NCBI GenBank assembly: GCA_963789565.1
Contig: CAWBKX010000002.1
Span: 124,001-188,000 of the forward strand
Direction of reading: 5' to 3'
Length of the DNA: 64,000 bases
Source: CALAGB01 sp963789565
GTDB taxonomy: Bacteria > Chloroflexota > Chloroflexia > Thermomicrobiales > Thermomicrobiaceae
The notes beneath the pieces are model-generated. The model was given only the letters and a program-made list of their open reading frames with translations, was not told the DNA's origin and did not search any database. Within the stretch, counting starts at the first letter, position 1. Each line of letters starts with the position of its first letter. Below, in pieces: positions 1 to 10,058 of this stretch. The position numbers were made by a program, and so were the translations under genes.

Positions 1-809
1 CTCGGATCGATGTCGACCAGTACGTAACCCTTGATTTCGCGCTCTTCTCCGAAGTCGACCCGCTCCGGGCTTCCGGCATAGACGACGGGTGGATGCGTCC
101 CGACCGACTGATGCCGGTGGATGTGACCGAGAGCCACGTAATCGAAGGTGTCAACCGAAAGTTCCTCGGGCGAGAGAACCAGCTCGCTCCCCAGCATGAT
201 CGATTGTTCCGAACCGAGTCGTGCGCCTTCAAGCGAGAGATGTGCCAGTAAAACGGACGGAATCGATGGATCGAGTTCCGAGGTCACTTGGCGCATGGTG
301 ATCGAGACGAGCTCGCCGATCTTAAGTAACTGCTCGTCACTGGATAGCCCACGGAGCTCTTCGGCTGCGGTGAACGTGTTTCGCGGGATCCAGGGTAGCG
401 TTACAACTCCGAGCGGACCGCCCTTTGTTTCGAGAATGAGATTGCCAGGCGAACGTGCCGGAAAGATGAACGGGATCGCCAGCGCTTCGTAAATGTCGGT
501 GGCTGTGGCTCGAGCTGCAATGCTCGGCAGATCATGATTGCCACTCAACAAGACCGTCGGAATTTCGGCCTCGGCTAATCTGCGTATGCGTTCGGCAAAC
601 ATGCGCTGCAGGGTAGGACTCGGGTCGCGGTTCTTGAACGCGTCACCGGCGAAGAGAACGGCGTCCACGTCCTGCCCAATGGCGGCGTCGATGATGGCGT
701 CAAAGGATCGCAGGAAGTCGTCAATGCGAGTCGAGAGGCCGGTGCGCGGATTCAACGTGCCGTAGTTGTCGATTCCCAGGTGGAGATCGGCGAAGTGCAG
801 GAGCTTCAT
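1..809 (-). CDS. sbcD: SbcD/Mre11-like DNA repair nuclease (3' end outside window)
   Basis: Predicted metallophosphoesterase nuclease acting on double-strand break ends, normally with an SbcC/Rad50 ATPase partner. Translated from the minus strand, the N-terminus reads MKLLHFADLHLG (metal motif I, DxH), then a GDAFKNRDPS segment in the place of the usual GDxFD motif, then SGNHD (motif III, GNHD/E) and, further on, ALGHIHRHQ (GHxH). Together these are the metal-binding set of the Mre11/SbcD family. The start is the ATG at 809, 8 bp after the stop of the HerA gene, so the two are almost certainly co-transcribed. The C-terminal part, and any following SbcC/Rad50 gene, lie left of position 1. The family is secure; whether it works as SbcCD or as an archaeal-style HerA-Mre11 machine is inference from the neighbour. 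Confidence 0.85.
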   Translation of the reverse strand, partial: MKLLHFADLHLGIDNYGTLNPRTGLSTRIDDFLRSFDAIIDAAIGQDVDAVLFAGDAFKNRDPSPTLQRMFAERIRRLAEAEIPTVLLSGNHDLPSIAARATATDIYEALAIPFIFPARSPGNLILETKGGPLGVVTLPWIPRNTFTAAEELRGLSSDEQLLKIGELVSITMRQVTSELDPSIPSVLLAHLSLEGARLGSEQSIMLGSELVLSPEELSVDTFDYVALGHIHRHQSVGTHPPVVYAGSPERVDFGEEREIKGYVLVDIDP

Positions 810-817
810 CCCGTGAG

Positions 818-2422
818 TCAGTCCTTGTTGCCGGTGAATTGCGCCTTGAACCAGGTAGCGTCCAACGCCTCAGTGCCCGTGGGCTTGATCTCTTTTCGAA
901 GTTCGTCTGCATCGTAGTCGCGGGTGCGCAGCATGATCGGCATGTTGATGGCATGTCCGAGGATGAGGCATTCCTGCTTTGGTCGCAGGCTCGCGAGCAT
1001 ACCACGCAGTTGATTGCGATCGGAAACGCCGCTCAACACGGCGTCAATGTCGCGCGGATCGGTCAGCAAGCCGGTGATGCGCGTGCCGATCTGCGACATG
1101 ACCTCCGGATCGATTCCTGACGGGCGCTGATCGACGATGAGTAAGGTCACCGAGTATTTGCGCATCTCGCGGGCAATGGTGCCGAAGATTGACTGTCGGG
1201 ATGCCTCCGGCGTCAGAAACTTATGCGCCTCTTCGAGCACGACAACCAAATGCCTGGGGTCCTGTCGCGGGACTGATGCCGGACCAGATTGGGAGTCGAC
1301 CTGTTCAGTGTAGCGCTGATGGATGCGCCGCGTCACGATATTGGCTACCAGCATGTAGTCGAGGAACGATTGATAGGCTCCAAATTGCAGGATCACGTGC
1401 TTTCCGCGCTGCAAATTGGCGAGCAAATCGTCGATTGCCGACGTCTCGGCGTGCTCGAGGATGTATTTGCGCCGCCGCAACACCGCAAGCTTCTGTCTCA
1501 GAGCCCCCAGAGCACCCTCATGAGTACCGGTCTCTTTGCAGAATAGTTCCAAATCGTCTTTCGACATGGCCAACAGCCTTTGCAGCCAACGCTCGCGGAA
1601 GCGCTCCCACAGCTGATGCGTTGTGGCGCCGTACGTGCCAGTCAAATTGAGCTCACTGGCCAAAAGTTCGATATCTTCCGGCTCGATCTGGTTGAGTCCA
1701 AAGACCAGATCGCGCTGCCCGCGGCCACTCTCAAGCGTGTACACGATCACCCGCGAGCTGCCGAAGAGATCGACCATACCCTGAATTTTCGGTTCGCTCG
1801 GAAGCTGCTTGGCGTATTCACCGTGCATGTCGAAGACCAGAACGGACGCGACGTCGCTCTTGATGATCCCGAAGAGGAGCAACCTCGTCAGGACGCTCTT
1901 TCCCGTGCCGCTCTGTCCGAAGACGCCATTGCTGCGCGTGACGAGCTCTTTGAGATCGATCGGAATCTTGATGTCCATGGTCGGCGGAGTCCCAAGCGCG
2001 AAACGGGTGTCCGACTCCTGGCCGAATACCAGATCGAAATCGACCTCGGTCGCCTCGCGAAGCACCGCGAAATGCATTGGGATGTTACGGACCGGTCCCG
2101 GTCCAGCCTTCTCGACGTCCTCAACGTCCTCCAGCATGAGGCTGGGCCGAACCTCGACTGTGGCGTAGGTATGGCTGTTCGCCAGTGCCTTGCGAACGAA
2201 GTCGGAGGAGTCAAACGGCGGAGTGGCCGCCAGTCCAGCGTCAGTCACGCGCAGCCGCATGTCCGTGATCAAGCTAAAATAGCGATTGCGCTCACCTTCG
2301 AGAACGACGAAGGAACCGACGCGCAGCGATTCGGTCGTGCATCCGGCCGAGAGGCGCACGGTCAATCCGGCGTTGAACGTTCCCTCGGTCACGACGCCGA
2401 GGGTTTGGCGGACGGTATGCAT
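818..2422 (-). CDS. herA: HerA-like hexameric DNA-translocating ATPase
   Basis: Predicted FtsK/HerA-clade ATPase that pumps DNA during end resection. About 534 residues from the ATG at 2422, chosen because GGAG sits 6 nt upstream; an upstream in-frame ATG at 2452 lacks a ribosome site. The N-terminus (about 1-90) resembles the HAS-barrel of HerA. Walker A is GQSGTGKS near residue 167, followed by a DMHGEYA segment typical of HerA. Walker B is VVVLEEAH near 395, and DQRPSGID with LLTDPRDID form the C-terminal part of the DUF87/HerA domain. The gene lies directly upstream of the SbcD/Mre11-like gene in the same operon, which recalls the archaeal HerA-NurA-Mre11-Rad50 cluster; no NurA is visible inside the window. 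The 65 bp gap to the divergent kinase gene must hold both promoters. Confidence 0.85.
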   Translation of the reverse strand: MHTVRQTLGVVTEGTFNAGLTVRLSAGCTTESLRVGSFVVLEGERNRYFSLITDMRLRVTDAGLAATPPFDSSDFVRKALANSHTYATVEVRPSLMLEDVEDVEKAGPGPVRNIPMHFAVLREATEVDFDLVFGQESDTRFALGTPPTMDIKIPIDLKELVTRSNGVFGQSGTGKSVLTRLLLFGIIKSDVASVLVFDMHGEYAKQLPSEPKIQGMVDLFGSSRVIVYTLESGRGQRDLVFGLNQIEPEDIELLASELNLTGTYGATTHQLWERFRERWLQRLLAMSKDDLELFCKETGTHEGALGALRQKLAVLRRRKYILEHAETSAIDDLLANLQRGKHVILQFGAYQSFLDYMLVANIVTRRIHQRYTEQVDSQSGPASVPRQDPRHLVVVLEEAHKFLTPEASRQSIFGTIAREMRKYSVTLLIVDQRPSGIDPEVMSQIGTRITGLLTDPRDIDAVLSGVSDRNQLRGMLASLRPKQECLILGHAINMPIMLRTRDYDADELRKEIKPTGTEALDATWFKAQFTGNKD

Positions 2423-2487
2423 TAAGACTCCGGTGTTGGGCGGTTTGCGCATAGACGCGCTGATCTTACCATGTGACGAAGGTGCGA

Positions 2488-4470
2488 ATGGACGCCTCCA
2501 AAAACCATGAAGACTGGTCCTCGACACCTGAATCAGTTGAGGACGTGCTGCGCGAATTGATGGATCAGCTGCGTGCTGACGCAGGGAGCAACAGTCAGTT
2601 TGGCGTCTCGGTCGATACGCTGTCGCGACGGCTCGGACGACGTTGCGGTCGCACCGGAACGCCGGTCGCGGCGATCGTCAACCGACTCCTCTCGATTGAC
2701 TCAGGTGACCCAGCGATCCCGGTCTCGGTCGTGGTGGACATCGTGCAGGCGTTTGAAGACGAGTTACGGTCTGAAGACGACGAACCGAACGCCACGCGCC
2801 GCCGACCGTTCGCCAACAGCGTCACGAGACTTGCGGCGCTGCGCCGCATCAATCAGGCGGCAACAGCCAGCCTCGACCTGCATGCGATGCTCAAGACGGT
2901 AGTTGCCGTAGTGCGCGAGACGATGAGCTGCGACTCGTGTTCGATTTTCCTGCTTGACGAAGCCAACTCGATTCTGGTTCTGAGCGCTTCGGTCGGCCTC
3001 AATCCGCAGGCAACCGGTCGCGTCTATTTGCCGTTGGGCAGTGGCATCACCGGTCAAGCCGCGATGCGACGCCAGATGTTGGCCATCCCTGACGCGACGG
3101 TGCATCCCAACTACGTCGACTATCCAGTGATCGGCGATCAGCGTTACAGTTCACAGGTCTCAGTCCCTCTAGCGTTGCGCTCGCCGGACCGCCTCGTCGG
3201 AGTGCTTAATATCCTCAGTCTCGATCGCCGGGAGTTTGACGCGGACGAGCTTGCCTTTTTGGAGACGGCGGCGGGCGAGATGGCCATCGCCATCGAGAAC
3301 GCGCGGCTCTACAGTCAGACCGATGCCGAGCTGCAACGGCGTATCTCGCAACTGTCCACACTGCAGCAGATGTCGCGCATGGTGGCATCGACGCTTGAGT
3401 TCTCCGAATTGCTTCAGCTCATCAGCGAGCAGACCGTGGAGCTTGCCAACGCCGTGGCTGTCGAGATCTACCGACAACGTCGTGGGCAAACAGACCGACT
3501 CGAACTACTGTCGCGCCACACCGTCAATGAAGCGTATCCGCTGGACTCGACGACGGATGTCGTGCGTCAACTCGTCGACGACGTGATGAGGACCAACGCG
3601 GCGCTCTGGATGACGGTGGACTCGGGTGGCTCACCACTCTACGTTCACGGTCTGCCCATGCTCACCGGTCGGCGTGTCGTGGGTGCCATCTGCGTCTTTC
3701 ATACGACTCATCCACCTGAGGATTCCGAAGCCAACACCTTGCTGGATGCCTTCTGCGACTCGGCGGCGATTGCTATCGAAAACGCCGACCTGTATGAGGA
3801 GGCGCGCCGAGGCTTTACGCGCGCCTCGGTTCTGCTGCAGGAGATGCACCATCGCGTGCGGAACAATCTGCAGACCGTTGCGGCACTTCTGTCGATGCAG
3901 GCGCGACACGCCGAGGATGCACGTACGTCGACGCCGCTGCGAGAAGCGGTGGCGCGCATTCAGAGCATCGCCGCGATCCACGACATTCTCAGTGGCGGCG
4001 ATCTACGCGAAACGACGGTCGACACCATCGCCAAACACGTGGCGGACGATGCGATCAGCAACCTGGTCGGTCCAGACCTGCGGGTCACCTTCGACATCGA
4101 GCCGTCCCCGGTTCACGTCAACTCGCGAGAAGCGACGGTGCTCGCGTTGTTGGTGAACGAGTTCGTGCTGAACTCAATCAGTCACGGATTCGCTCAGCGT
4201 AGCGAAGGACACGTCGCGATCCGTACCGGCTTCGACGGATCCAACGCCGTGATCGAGATTACCGACAACGGGTCAGGGCTGCCCGATGACTTCTCACTCG
4301 AGGCGAATCGCCGCCTGGGACTCAACATCGCTCGCACGTTGGTGGAGACCGACCTGCGCGGCAATCTCTCCCTCGGCCCTGCCGAGGCAGGCGGCACGAC
4401 TGTGCGTATTGTCTTTGAGCCGAGCGGTGGAAACACCACGACGAAACCCGCGGATCGCGGGACGGCTTGA
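2488..4470 (+). CDS. Soluble GAF-GAF-HisKA_2 sensor histidine kinase
   Basis: Predicted cytoplasmic sensor kinase. About 660 residues starting at the ATG at 2488 (GAAGG 5 nt upstream). The N-terminal 120 residues contain a helical region of unknown type. A first GAF domain spans about 130-275 (CDSCSIFLLD, then PLGSGITGQA) and a second about 300-440. The phosphoacceptor helix EMHHRVRNNLQ near residue 451 is the HisKA_2/HWE-type H-box, and a HATPase_c domain follows with an N-box (NEFVLNSISHG, about 556) and G-box (DNGSGLPDD, about 592). No transmembrane segment is evident, so the signal should be a cytosolic small molecule or redox state. No response regulator is adjacent, making it an orphan kinase here. 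Kinases of this H-box class often act on ANTAR or other atypical regulators, but no target can be named. Confidence 0.85.
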   Translation: MDASKNHEDWSSTPESVEDVLRELMDQLRADAGSNSQFGVSVDTLSRRLGRRCGRTGTPVAAIVNRLLSIDSGDPAIPVSVVVDIVQAFEDELRSEDDEPNATRRRPFANSVTRLAALRRINQAATASLDLHAMLKTVVAVVRETMSCDSCSIFLLDEANSILVLSASVGLNPQATGRVYLPLGSGITGQAAMRRQMLAIPDATVHPNYVDYPVIGDQRYSSQVSVPLALRSPDRLVGVLNILSLDRREFDADELAFLETAAGEMAIAIENARLYSQTDAELQRRISQLSTLQQMSRMVASTLEFSELLQLISEQTVELANAVAVEIYRQRRGQTDRLELLSRHTVNEAYPLDSTTDVVRQLVDDVMRTNAALWMTVDSGGSPLYVHGLPMLTGRRVVGAICVFHTTHPPEDSEANTLLDAFCDSAAIAIENADLYEEARRGFTRASVLLQEMHHRVRNNLQTVAALLSMQARHAEDARTSTPLREAVARIQSIAAIHDILSGGDLRETTVDTIAKHVADDAISNLVGPDLRVTFDIEPSPVHVNSREATVLALLVNEFVLNSISHGFAQRSEGHVAIRTGFDGSNAVIEITDNGSGLPDDFSLEANRRLGLNIARTLVETDLRGNLSLGPAEAGGTTVRIVFEPSGGNTTTKPADRGTA

Positions 4471-4567
4471 CCGCGTGCAGACTGAGCAACAATAATCGGG
4501 CCGGTCGTGGTCCGGCAAATCGCCGGTCGACTGTGAATTAGGCGTGGGACGTGGAGAGGGGACACGG

Positions 4568-5362
4568 ATGGTAGACAACGAATCCGGGCTCAACGGATGG
4601 GCTCTGATTCTCGGCGCATCGAGCGGATTCGGTGCCGCCACCGCGAGAGAGTTGGCGAAGCACGGCATGAACGTTTGCGGGGTTCACCTCGATCGACGCT
4701 CGACCATGCCGCAGGTACAGAGTGTGATCGACGACGTCGAGGCGACCGGCCAACAAGCCCTCTTCTTCAACGTCAACGCAGCCGATCCAGAAAAGCGCCA
4801 GGAGGTACTCGAGGCATTGCAGGAGAAGGGCGCCAACATTCGTGTTCTGATGCACTCACTTGCGTTCGGCACGCTGCGCCAATTTTTCGACGAAGAGCCA
4901 TCCCATGCGCTCACGCAGAAGCAGATGGATATGACCTTCGACGTCATGGCCAACTCGCTCGTCTATTGGACGCAGGACATCCACTCGGCCCAGATGTTCG
5001 ACGAGGATGCGCGCATATTTGCCATGACCAGCGAGGGATCGACGCGCATTTGGCCCAGTTACGGGGCGGTCTCCGCGGCAAAGGCGGCTCTCGAGTCGCA
5101 CATCCGCCAAATCTCCGTCGAACTCGGACGCGCCGGTATCGCCGCCAACGCGATTCAGGCGGGGGTGACCGACACGCCGGCCCAGAACAAGATCCCTGGC
5201 GCGCAGGAGATGCTCGATGGAGCCTTGCGCCGCAACCCACGCGGCCGATTGACCACACCCGAAGACGTGGCGCGCACCATTCGCGTGTTGAGCATGCCCG
5301 GTATCGGGTGGTTGACCGGCAATGTCATCCGGGTCGACGGTGGGGAATCCCTCGGCGCGTAG
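4568..5362 (+). CDS. Enoyl-ACP reductase-like short-chain dehydrogenase (FabL/FabI type)
   Basis: Predicted NAD(P)H-dependent reductase of the last step of fatty-acid elongation, 264 residues. The start at 4568 (ATG, MVDNESGLNG) follows GAGAGGGG. A Rossmann nucleotide-binding motif LGASSGFGAATA lies near residues 16-27. The catalytic pair is Y165 and K172, spaced Tyr-x6-Lys (SYGAVSAAK). That spacing is the mark of FabI/FabL enoyl reductases rather than ordinary SDRs, which have Tyr-x3-Lys. The C-terminus NVIRVDGGESL is the usual SDR end, and the 155-200 segment looks closest to Bacillus FabL. It sits alone between the kinase and the SRP RNA. The alternative is another divergent SDR with a different substrate. 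Confidence 0.8.
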   Translation: MVDNESGLNGWALILGASSGFGAATARELAKHGMNVCGVHLDRRSTMPQVQSVIDDVEATGQQALFFNVNAADPEKRQEVLEALQEKGANIRVLMHSLAFGTLRQFFDEEPSHALTQKQMDMTFDVMANSLVYWTQDIHSAQMFDEDARIFAMTSEGSTRIWPSYGAVSAAKAALESHIRQISVELGRAGIAANAIQAGVTDTPAQNKIPGAQEMLDGALRRNPRGRLTTPEDVARTIRVLSMPGIGWLTGNVIRVDGGESLGA

Positions 5363-5370
5363 TCGATCCG

Positions 5371-5400
5371 TTGAAGCGGATGCCCATCGTGCGGTATCCT
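5371..5400 (+). promoter_or_regulatory. Promoter of the SRP RNA gene
   Basis: TTGAAG at 5371-5376 and TATCCT at 5395-5400 with an 18-base spacer. The expected start point, about 7-8 bases after the -10, coincides with the first base of the SRP RNA at 5408. Confidence 0.6.
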
Positions 5401-5407
5401 ATTGGTC

Positions 5408-5673
5408 GCCGTGCTAGGTGGGGAACTAGCGGTGCCCTGCACCCGCAATCCGCTCTAGCGGGACTGAATCCCCTCTCGAGGTGCGGTCCTGTGGGACTGC
5501 CTGAGCTAAGTGGCGGGGATGGTTAGGTCTCACGCGACAGGGACCCGCGAACCCGGTCAGGTCCGGAAGGAAGCAGCCGTAAGTGGTCATCTCTGGGTGC
5601 CGTGAGGTCGCCTGGCCGGAGCTAACTAGCTCGGTGTAAGCCGGAGGACCGAGATCGACAGAGGGTGCACGGC
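5408..5673 (+). ncRNA. ffs: Signal recognition particle RNA, large bacterial type with Alu domain
   Basis: RNA scaffold of the signal recognition particle, binding Ffh and targeting nascent membrane proteins to the translocon. The SRP domain IV signature GGTCAGGTCCGGAAGGAAGC is at 5558-5577. The 5' part GCCGTGCTAGGTGGGGAACT with TGCACCCGCAATCCGCTC and GAATCCCCTCTCGAGG matches the Alu domain of the Bacillus-type 6S/scRNA. The 3' end (GAGCTAAC, ATCGACAGAGGGTGCACGGC) pairs back with the 5' GCCGTGC. The length of about 266 nt is that of the long form, not the 114-nt E. coli 4.5S form. A short ORF reading through this segment is spurious. Confidence 0.95.
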
Positions 5674-5688
5674 TTTCTTGACAGACAA

Positions 5689-5714
5689 ACGGACCGCTCA
5701 ACTGAGCGGTCCGT
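5689..5714 (+). terminator. Intrinsic terminator after SRP RNA (possibly bidirectional)
   Basis: Perfect 12-bp inverted repeat ACGGACCGCTCA / TGAGCGGTCCGT with a 2-base spacer (11 bp with a 4-base loop in practice), followed by a T-rich stretch (TTCTGGTTTC). It separates the rightward SRP RNA from the convergent minus-strand membrane protein gene and could serve both. Confidence 0.75.
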
Positions 5715-5738
5715 TCTGGTTTCTCCGATTATTTCAGG

Positions 5739-6236
5739 TCAGCGCTGCGCCGATTTGTAGCTCGCCTTTGGGCTCTTGCGTCGTCGTTTGTTGCGTTTGC
5801 TTCGGCTGATCGACGAGGCGGACGGAGATGGCGCCAAATAGCGTTGCTTGAGTCGCTGCGCCTCTGCGGCCTTCACCTGGGCCGGATATACAGCAACGAT
5901 CTGGTACACGAAGTACGTTCCGTAGGCAACAAACGCCAGGAAACAGAGGTACATCCACAGGCGCAACGACAGATAGAACGCCGAAACGCGCAGGTACCGG
6001 AACAGGAAGAAGATCAACCCGATTGTGAAGATGAGCATCAAGATGCTCGATCCGCCGCGGACGATGTTGTAAAGCAGACGCCTCTTGCGGAACTGACGGA
6101 ACAGGTCGTTGTACGAAACCAACGACAGGAACAGGCCAACACCGAAGATGGACACGAATGCAATCGAGAACGGTCCCCAGGTCGGCGTGTGATTCAACGG
6201 CGCAGTTAAATATCCCCAGCTAAACGGGTTCTGCAT
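5739..6236 (-). CDS. Small membrane protein of unknown function
   Basis: 165 residues, ATG at 6236 preceded by GGAGGAG. Three hydrophobic helices are visible at about 20-42 (FSIAFVSIFGVGLFLSLVSY), 62-85 (SSILMLIFTIGLIFFLFRYL) and 90-112 (LSLRLWMYLCFLAFVAYGTY). A cytoplasmic tail rich in Arg, Lys and Ser follows (about 125-165, including RSKRNKRRRKSPK). The positive tail next to the last helix could contact nucleic acid, ribosome or lipid head groups, but no family is recognised. The gene is read convergently to the SRP RNA and lies downstream of no obvious operon partner. Confidence 0.7.
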   Translation of the reverse strand: MQNPFSWGYLTAPLNHTPTWGPFSIAFVSIFGVGLFLSLVSYNDLFRQFRKRRLLYNIVRGGSSILMLIFTIGLIFFLFRYLRVSAFYLSLRLWMYLCFLAFVAYGTYFVYQIVAVYPAQVKAAEAQRLKQRYLAPSPSASSISRSKRNKRRRKSPKASYKSAQR

Positions 6237-6302
6237 ATTCTCCTCCGTGGCCCAACACTATGATGGCGATCATTGTAGCAAACGCCGACACGTCGTTCGT
6301 AC

Positions 6303-6328
6303 CGATCCCTTAACGAATTTCGGGATCG
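6303..6328 (-). terminator. Possible terminator hairpin after sdhB
   Basis: Inverted repeat CGATCCC / GGGATCG with a 12-base loop in the gap between sdhB and the membrane protein gene. There is no clear T-run on the minus strand, so it may instead be an RNA-stabilising or Rho-assisted end. Confidence 0.35.
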
Positions 6329-6370
6329 AGCGACGCGCGGCCGTCCGATCCCGTTGAGTCAACGCATTTG

Positions 6371-7065
6371 TTAGCGGTCGAGCAGCAGCGTCCGTTTCAC
6401 CTGCTCGATAGCGTTGGTCACCTGAATACCACGTGGGCACGCATCTGTGCAGTTGAATATCGTGCGGCAGCGCCACACTCCGGAGCTCTCGTTGAGGACT
6501 TCGAGGCGTGCTTCCGTCCCCTCGTCGCGGCTGTCATAAATGAACCGATGCGCGTTGACGATGGCCGCCGGACCGACCCAATTTTCGTTGGTCCAGGTGA
6601 TCGGGCAGGCGGTGGTGCAGGCGGCGCACAGGATGCATTTCGTCGTGTCGTCGAATACGGCCCGCTGCTCCGGTGATTGCAGCCGCTCGGTGGCCGGCGG
6701 ATTCTGATCGTTGATCATGAACGGGAGCACTTTGCGGTAACTCTCGAAGAACGGCTCCATGTCGATGACCAGGTCCTTGATCACGTCAAAACCAAGCAGC
6801 GGTTCAACGGTGATCTTGCTGCCGATATCCTTGATCAGGACTTTGCAGGCCAGTCGGTTGCGTCCATTAATGCGCATCGCGTCAGATCCGCACACGCCGT
6901 GGGCACAACTGCGGCGATAAGTGAGCGTGCCGTCCTGATGCCACTTGACCTGGTTGAGGGCGTCAAGCACACGGTCGGTCGGGTTCACGTCGACCGTGTA
7001 GTTCTCATAGTGCGGCTTTACGTCCTGGTCAGGGTTGTAGCGCTGAATGCGGAGTTGGACGTCCA

Positions 7066-7066
<1 letters not shown>
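6371..7066 (-). CDS. sdhB: Succinate dehydrogenase iron-sulfur subunit
   Basis: Electron-transfer subunit of complex II, 231 residues. The [2Fe-2S] site reads CAHGVCGSD...C near residues 54-74. The third ligand position holds Asp rather than Cys, as in E. coli SdhB. CILCAACTTACP near 145-156 supplies the [4Fe-4S] ligands and CRTIFNCTDACPRGI near 198-212 the [3Fe-4S] ligands. The start ATG overlaps the sdhA stop (TGATG), indicating translational coupling. It is the last gene of the sdhCDAB operon. Confidence 0.97.
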
Positions 7067-8793
<1,727 letters not shown>

Positions 8794-8796
8794 CGG

Positions 8797-9237
8797 CTAT
8801 CTCCCTGCCATTGCGGCGCCGCCGAAGGATGCGGGGTTGAACGTGACGATCGCGATGGTGCCCAGAATCATAAAGACGATGGCGGTTGTCCAGAGAACCG
8901 AATGCGCGAAGACTTTCCAGCCGCGTCCTCGAACATAGTCGTCAATGGCAATGCGCGCGCCATTGAGGCCGTGCAGCAAAGCGAGCGTCAACAGTAACCA
9001 GTCAAACGATCGCCAGAATGGGGACGCCCAGCGCTGAGCCACGAAGTTGTAGTTGATTTCGGAGACATTGTGGAGCACGTGCATGATCACGATGTGCACG
9101 CATGCCAGCAGGATCAGGAGAAGTCCGCTGATGCGGAAGAAATACCAGGAGTAAAGCTCGAAATTGCTGCCTCCGGCCGGCCGCTGACGTCCGACTCGTA
9201 CTCGAGGAGCTACCATGTTGACGTCCAATCTTTCCAC
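8797..9237 (-). CDS. sdhD: Succinate dehydrogenase membrane anchor subunit D
   Basis: Hydrophobic anchor subunit, 146 residues from GTG 9237; an ATG at 9216 giving 139 residues is equally possible, as neither has a strong ribosome site. Three membrane helices are visible: RISGLLLILLACVHIVIMHV, then one around FDWLLLTLALLHGLNGARIA, and VLWTTAIVFMILGTIAIVTF. His residues in the first two helices (CVHIVIMHVLH, LLHGLNG) fit haem and quinone-site ligation in this family. It lies between sdhC and sdhA on the same strand. Confidence 0.88.
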   Translation of the reverse strand: MERLDVNMVAPRVRVGRQRPAGGSNFELYSWYFFRISGLLLILLACVHIVIMHVLHNVSEINYNFVAQRWASPFWRSFDWLLLTLALLHGLNGARIAIDDYVRGRGWKVFAHSVLWTTAIVFMILGTIAIVTFNPASFGGAAMAGR

Positions 9238-9292
9238 TTCAGGTCATCCATGAGCGCGCGGCGATTCCGCACTCGGGTACCATCGCGGACGG

Positions 9293-9703
9293 TCACTTGA
9301 GCATCGCGTCGATCATGAAATAGGCGGTCGGTATGAACCCGGCAAGGAAGACTCCGATGACGCCCCAATAGAGCTGTCGCTCGTACTTGTAGGCGGCCTC
9401 CCAGAAGTCGATCAAGATGATGCGGACTCCGTTGGCGGCGTGATAGTAGACGGCGGCGACCAGAACGATCTCGCCGATGCGGAAAACCGGATTCTGGTAG
9501 AGAAAGACGAGATCATTGAAGGTCTTGGGGCCGTATCCGATGAGAAAGATATCGAGGATGTGCAGTAGCAGGAATGCCAGGACTCCGAGTCCGGCAATGC
9601 GGTGAAGCGCCCAGGAGAGCATGCCTTGCGGCGCCCGATAGCCGCCGTAGCTGGCAACGACTCCCTGCGAACGCTTGACCTCGGTCGCTCCACGCGAAAC
9701 CAC
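9293..9703 (-). CDS. sdhC: Succinate dehydrogenase cytochrome b subunit
   Basis: First gene of the sdh operon, 136 residues, GTG start at 9703 with AAGGGA 9 nt upstream. The LSWALHRIAGLGVLAFLLLH segment contains the SdhC family S/T-x-x-x-R quinone-site pattern (here the HR of LHRIAG) and a haem-ligand His at the helix end. Two further helices are seen (IGEIVLVAAVYYHAANGVRI, LYWGVIGVFLAGFIPTAYFM). With SdhD it forms the two-protein membrane anchor, so the complex probably passes electrons to quinone. Confidence 0.9.
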   Translation of the reverse strand: MVSRGATEVKRSQGVVASYGGYRAPQGMLSWALHRIAGLGVLAFLLLHILDIFLIGYGPKTFNDLVFLYQNPVFRIGEIVLVAAVYYHAANGVRIILIDFWEAAYKYERQLYWGVIGVFLAGFIPTAYFMIDAMLK

Positions 9704-9789
9704 GCCATTCGTTCCCTTCGCTAGACCTTGGCGGTCCGTTCTAGATTTTGGCAGCCTGATAAGTCATACGCACCAATCTCCCCTGCTGA

Positions 9790-9818
9790 AATCTACGTTC
9801 GCCTCCAGAGTGTGTCAA
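9790..9818 (-). promoter_or_regulatory. sdhCDAB promoter
   Basis: On the minus strand TTGACA (complement of 9813-9818) and TAGATT (complement of 9790-9795) are separated by exactly 17 bases. The predicted transcript starts near 9783, giving an 80-nt leader before sdhC. Confidence 0.7.
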
Positions 9819-9926
9819 CAGTGCGCGCGGCGCCGAACGAGTGCTCGGTTCCCTCGGATCAGGTGTCCACGCAACCGACTGTTGGCTCCGCGAGGGAGTC
9901 GATTGAGCGGGACGGGGCGAGGACTC

Positions 9927-9935
9927 TGCTATAAT
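9927..9935 (+). promoter_or_regulatory. Extended -10 promoter upstream of the M20 peptidase
   Basis: TGC-TATAAT, a perfect -10 with the extended TGn element. The best -35-like hexamer (TTGAGC, 9903-9908) is 21 bases away, too far to be optimal, so this promoter would rely on the extended element. The whole 9704-10058 gap between sdhC and the peptidase gene contains this promoter, the divergent sdh promoter and nothing else recognised. Confidence 0.55.
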
Positions 9936-10058
9936 TGCACGACTTTTGCGACGTAAGGACTTCATCGCGCGTTTCTCCCAGCGATCCGCAACCGCGGGAT
10001 GCAATCCTTGTCCGCGCCTCGAGAACTCGGACAAGCGACAACCTGGAAAGGACATCAC

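Noticed and set aside
1580..2425. 281-codon plus-strand frame
   Set aside because: It is antisense to herA, whose Walker motifs are clear; the product has no recognisable motif or ribosome site.
5426..5701. Minus-strand frame over the SRP RNA locus
   Set aside because: The region is clearly the SRP RNA gene with its own promoter and terminator.
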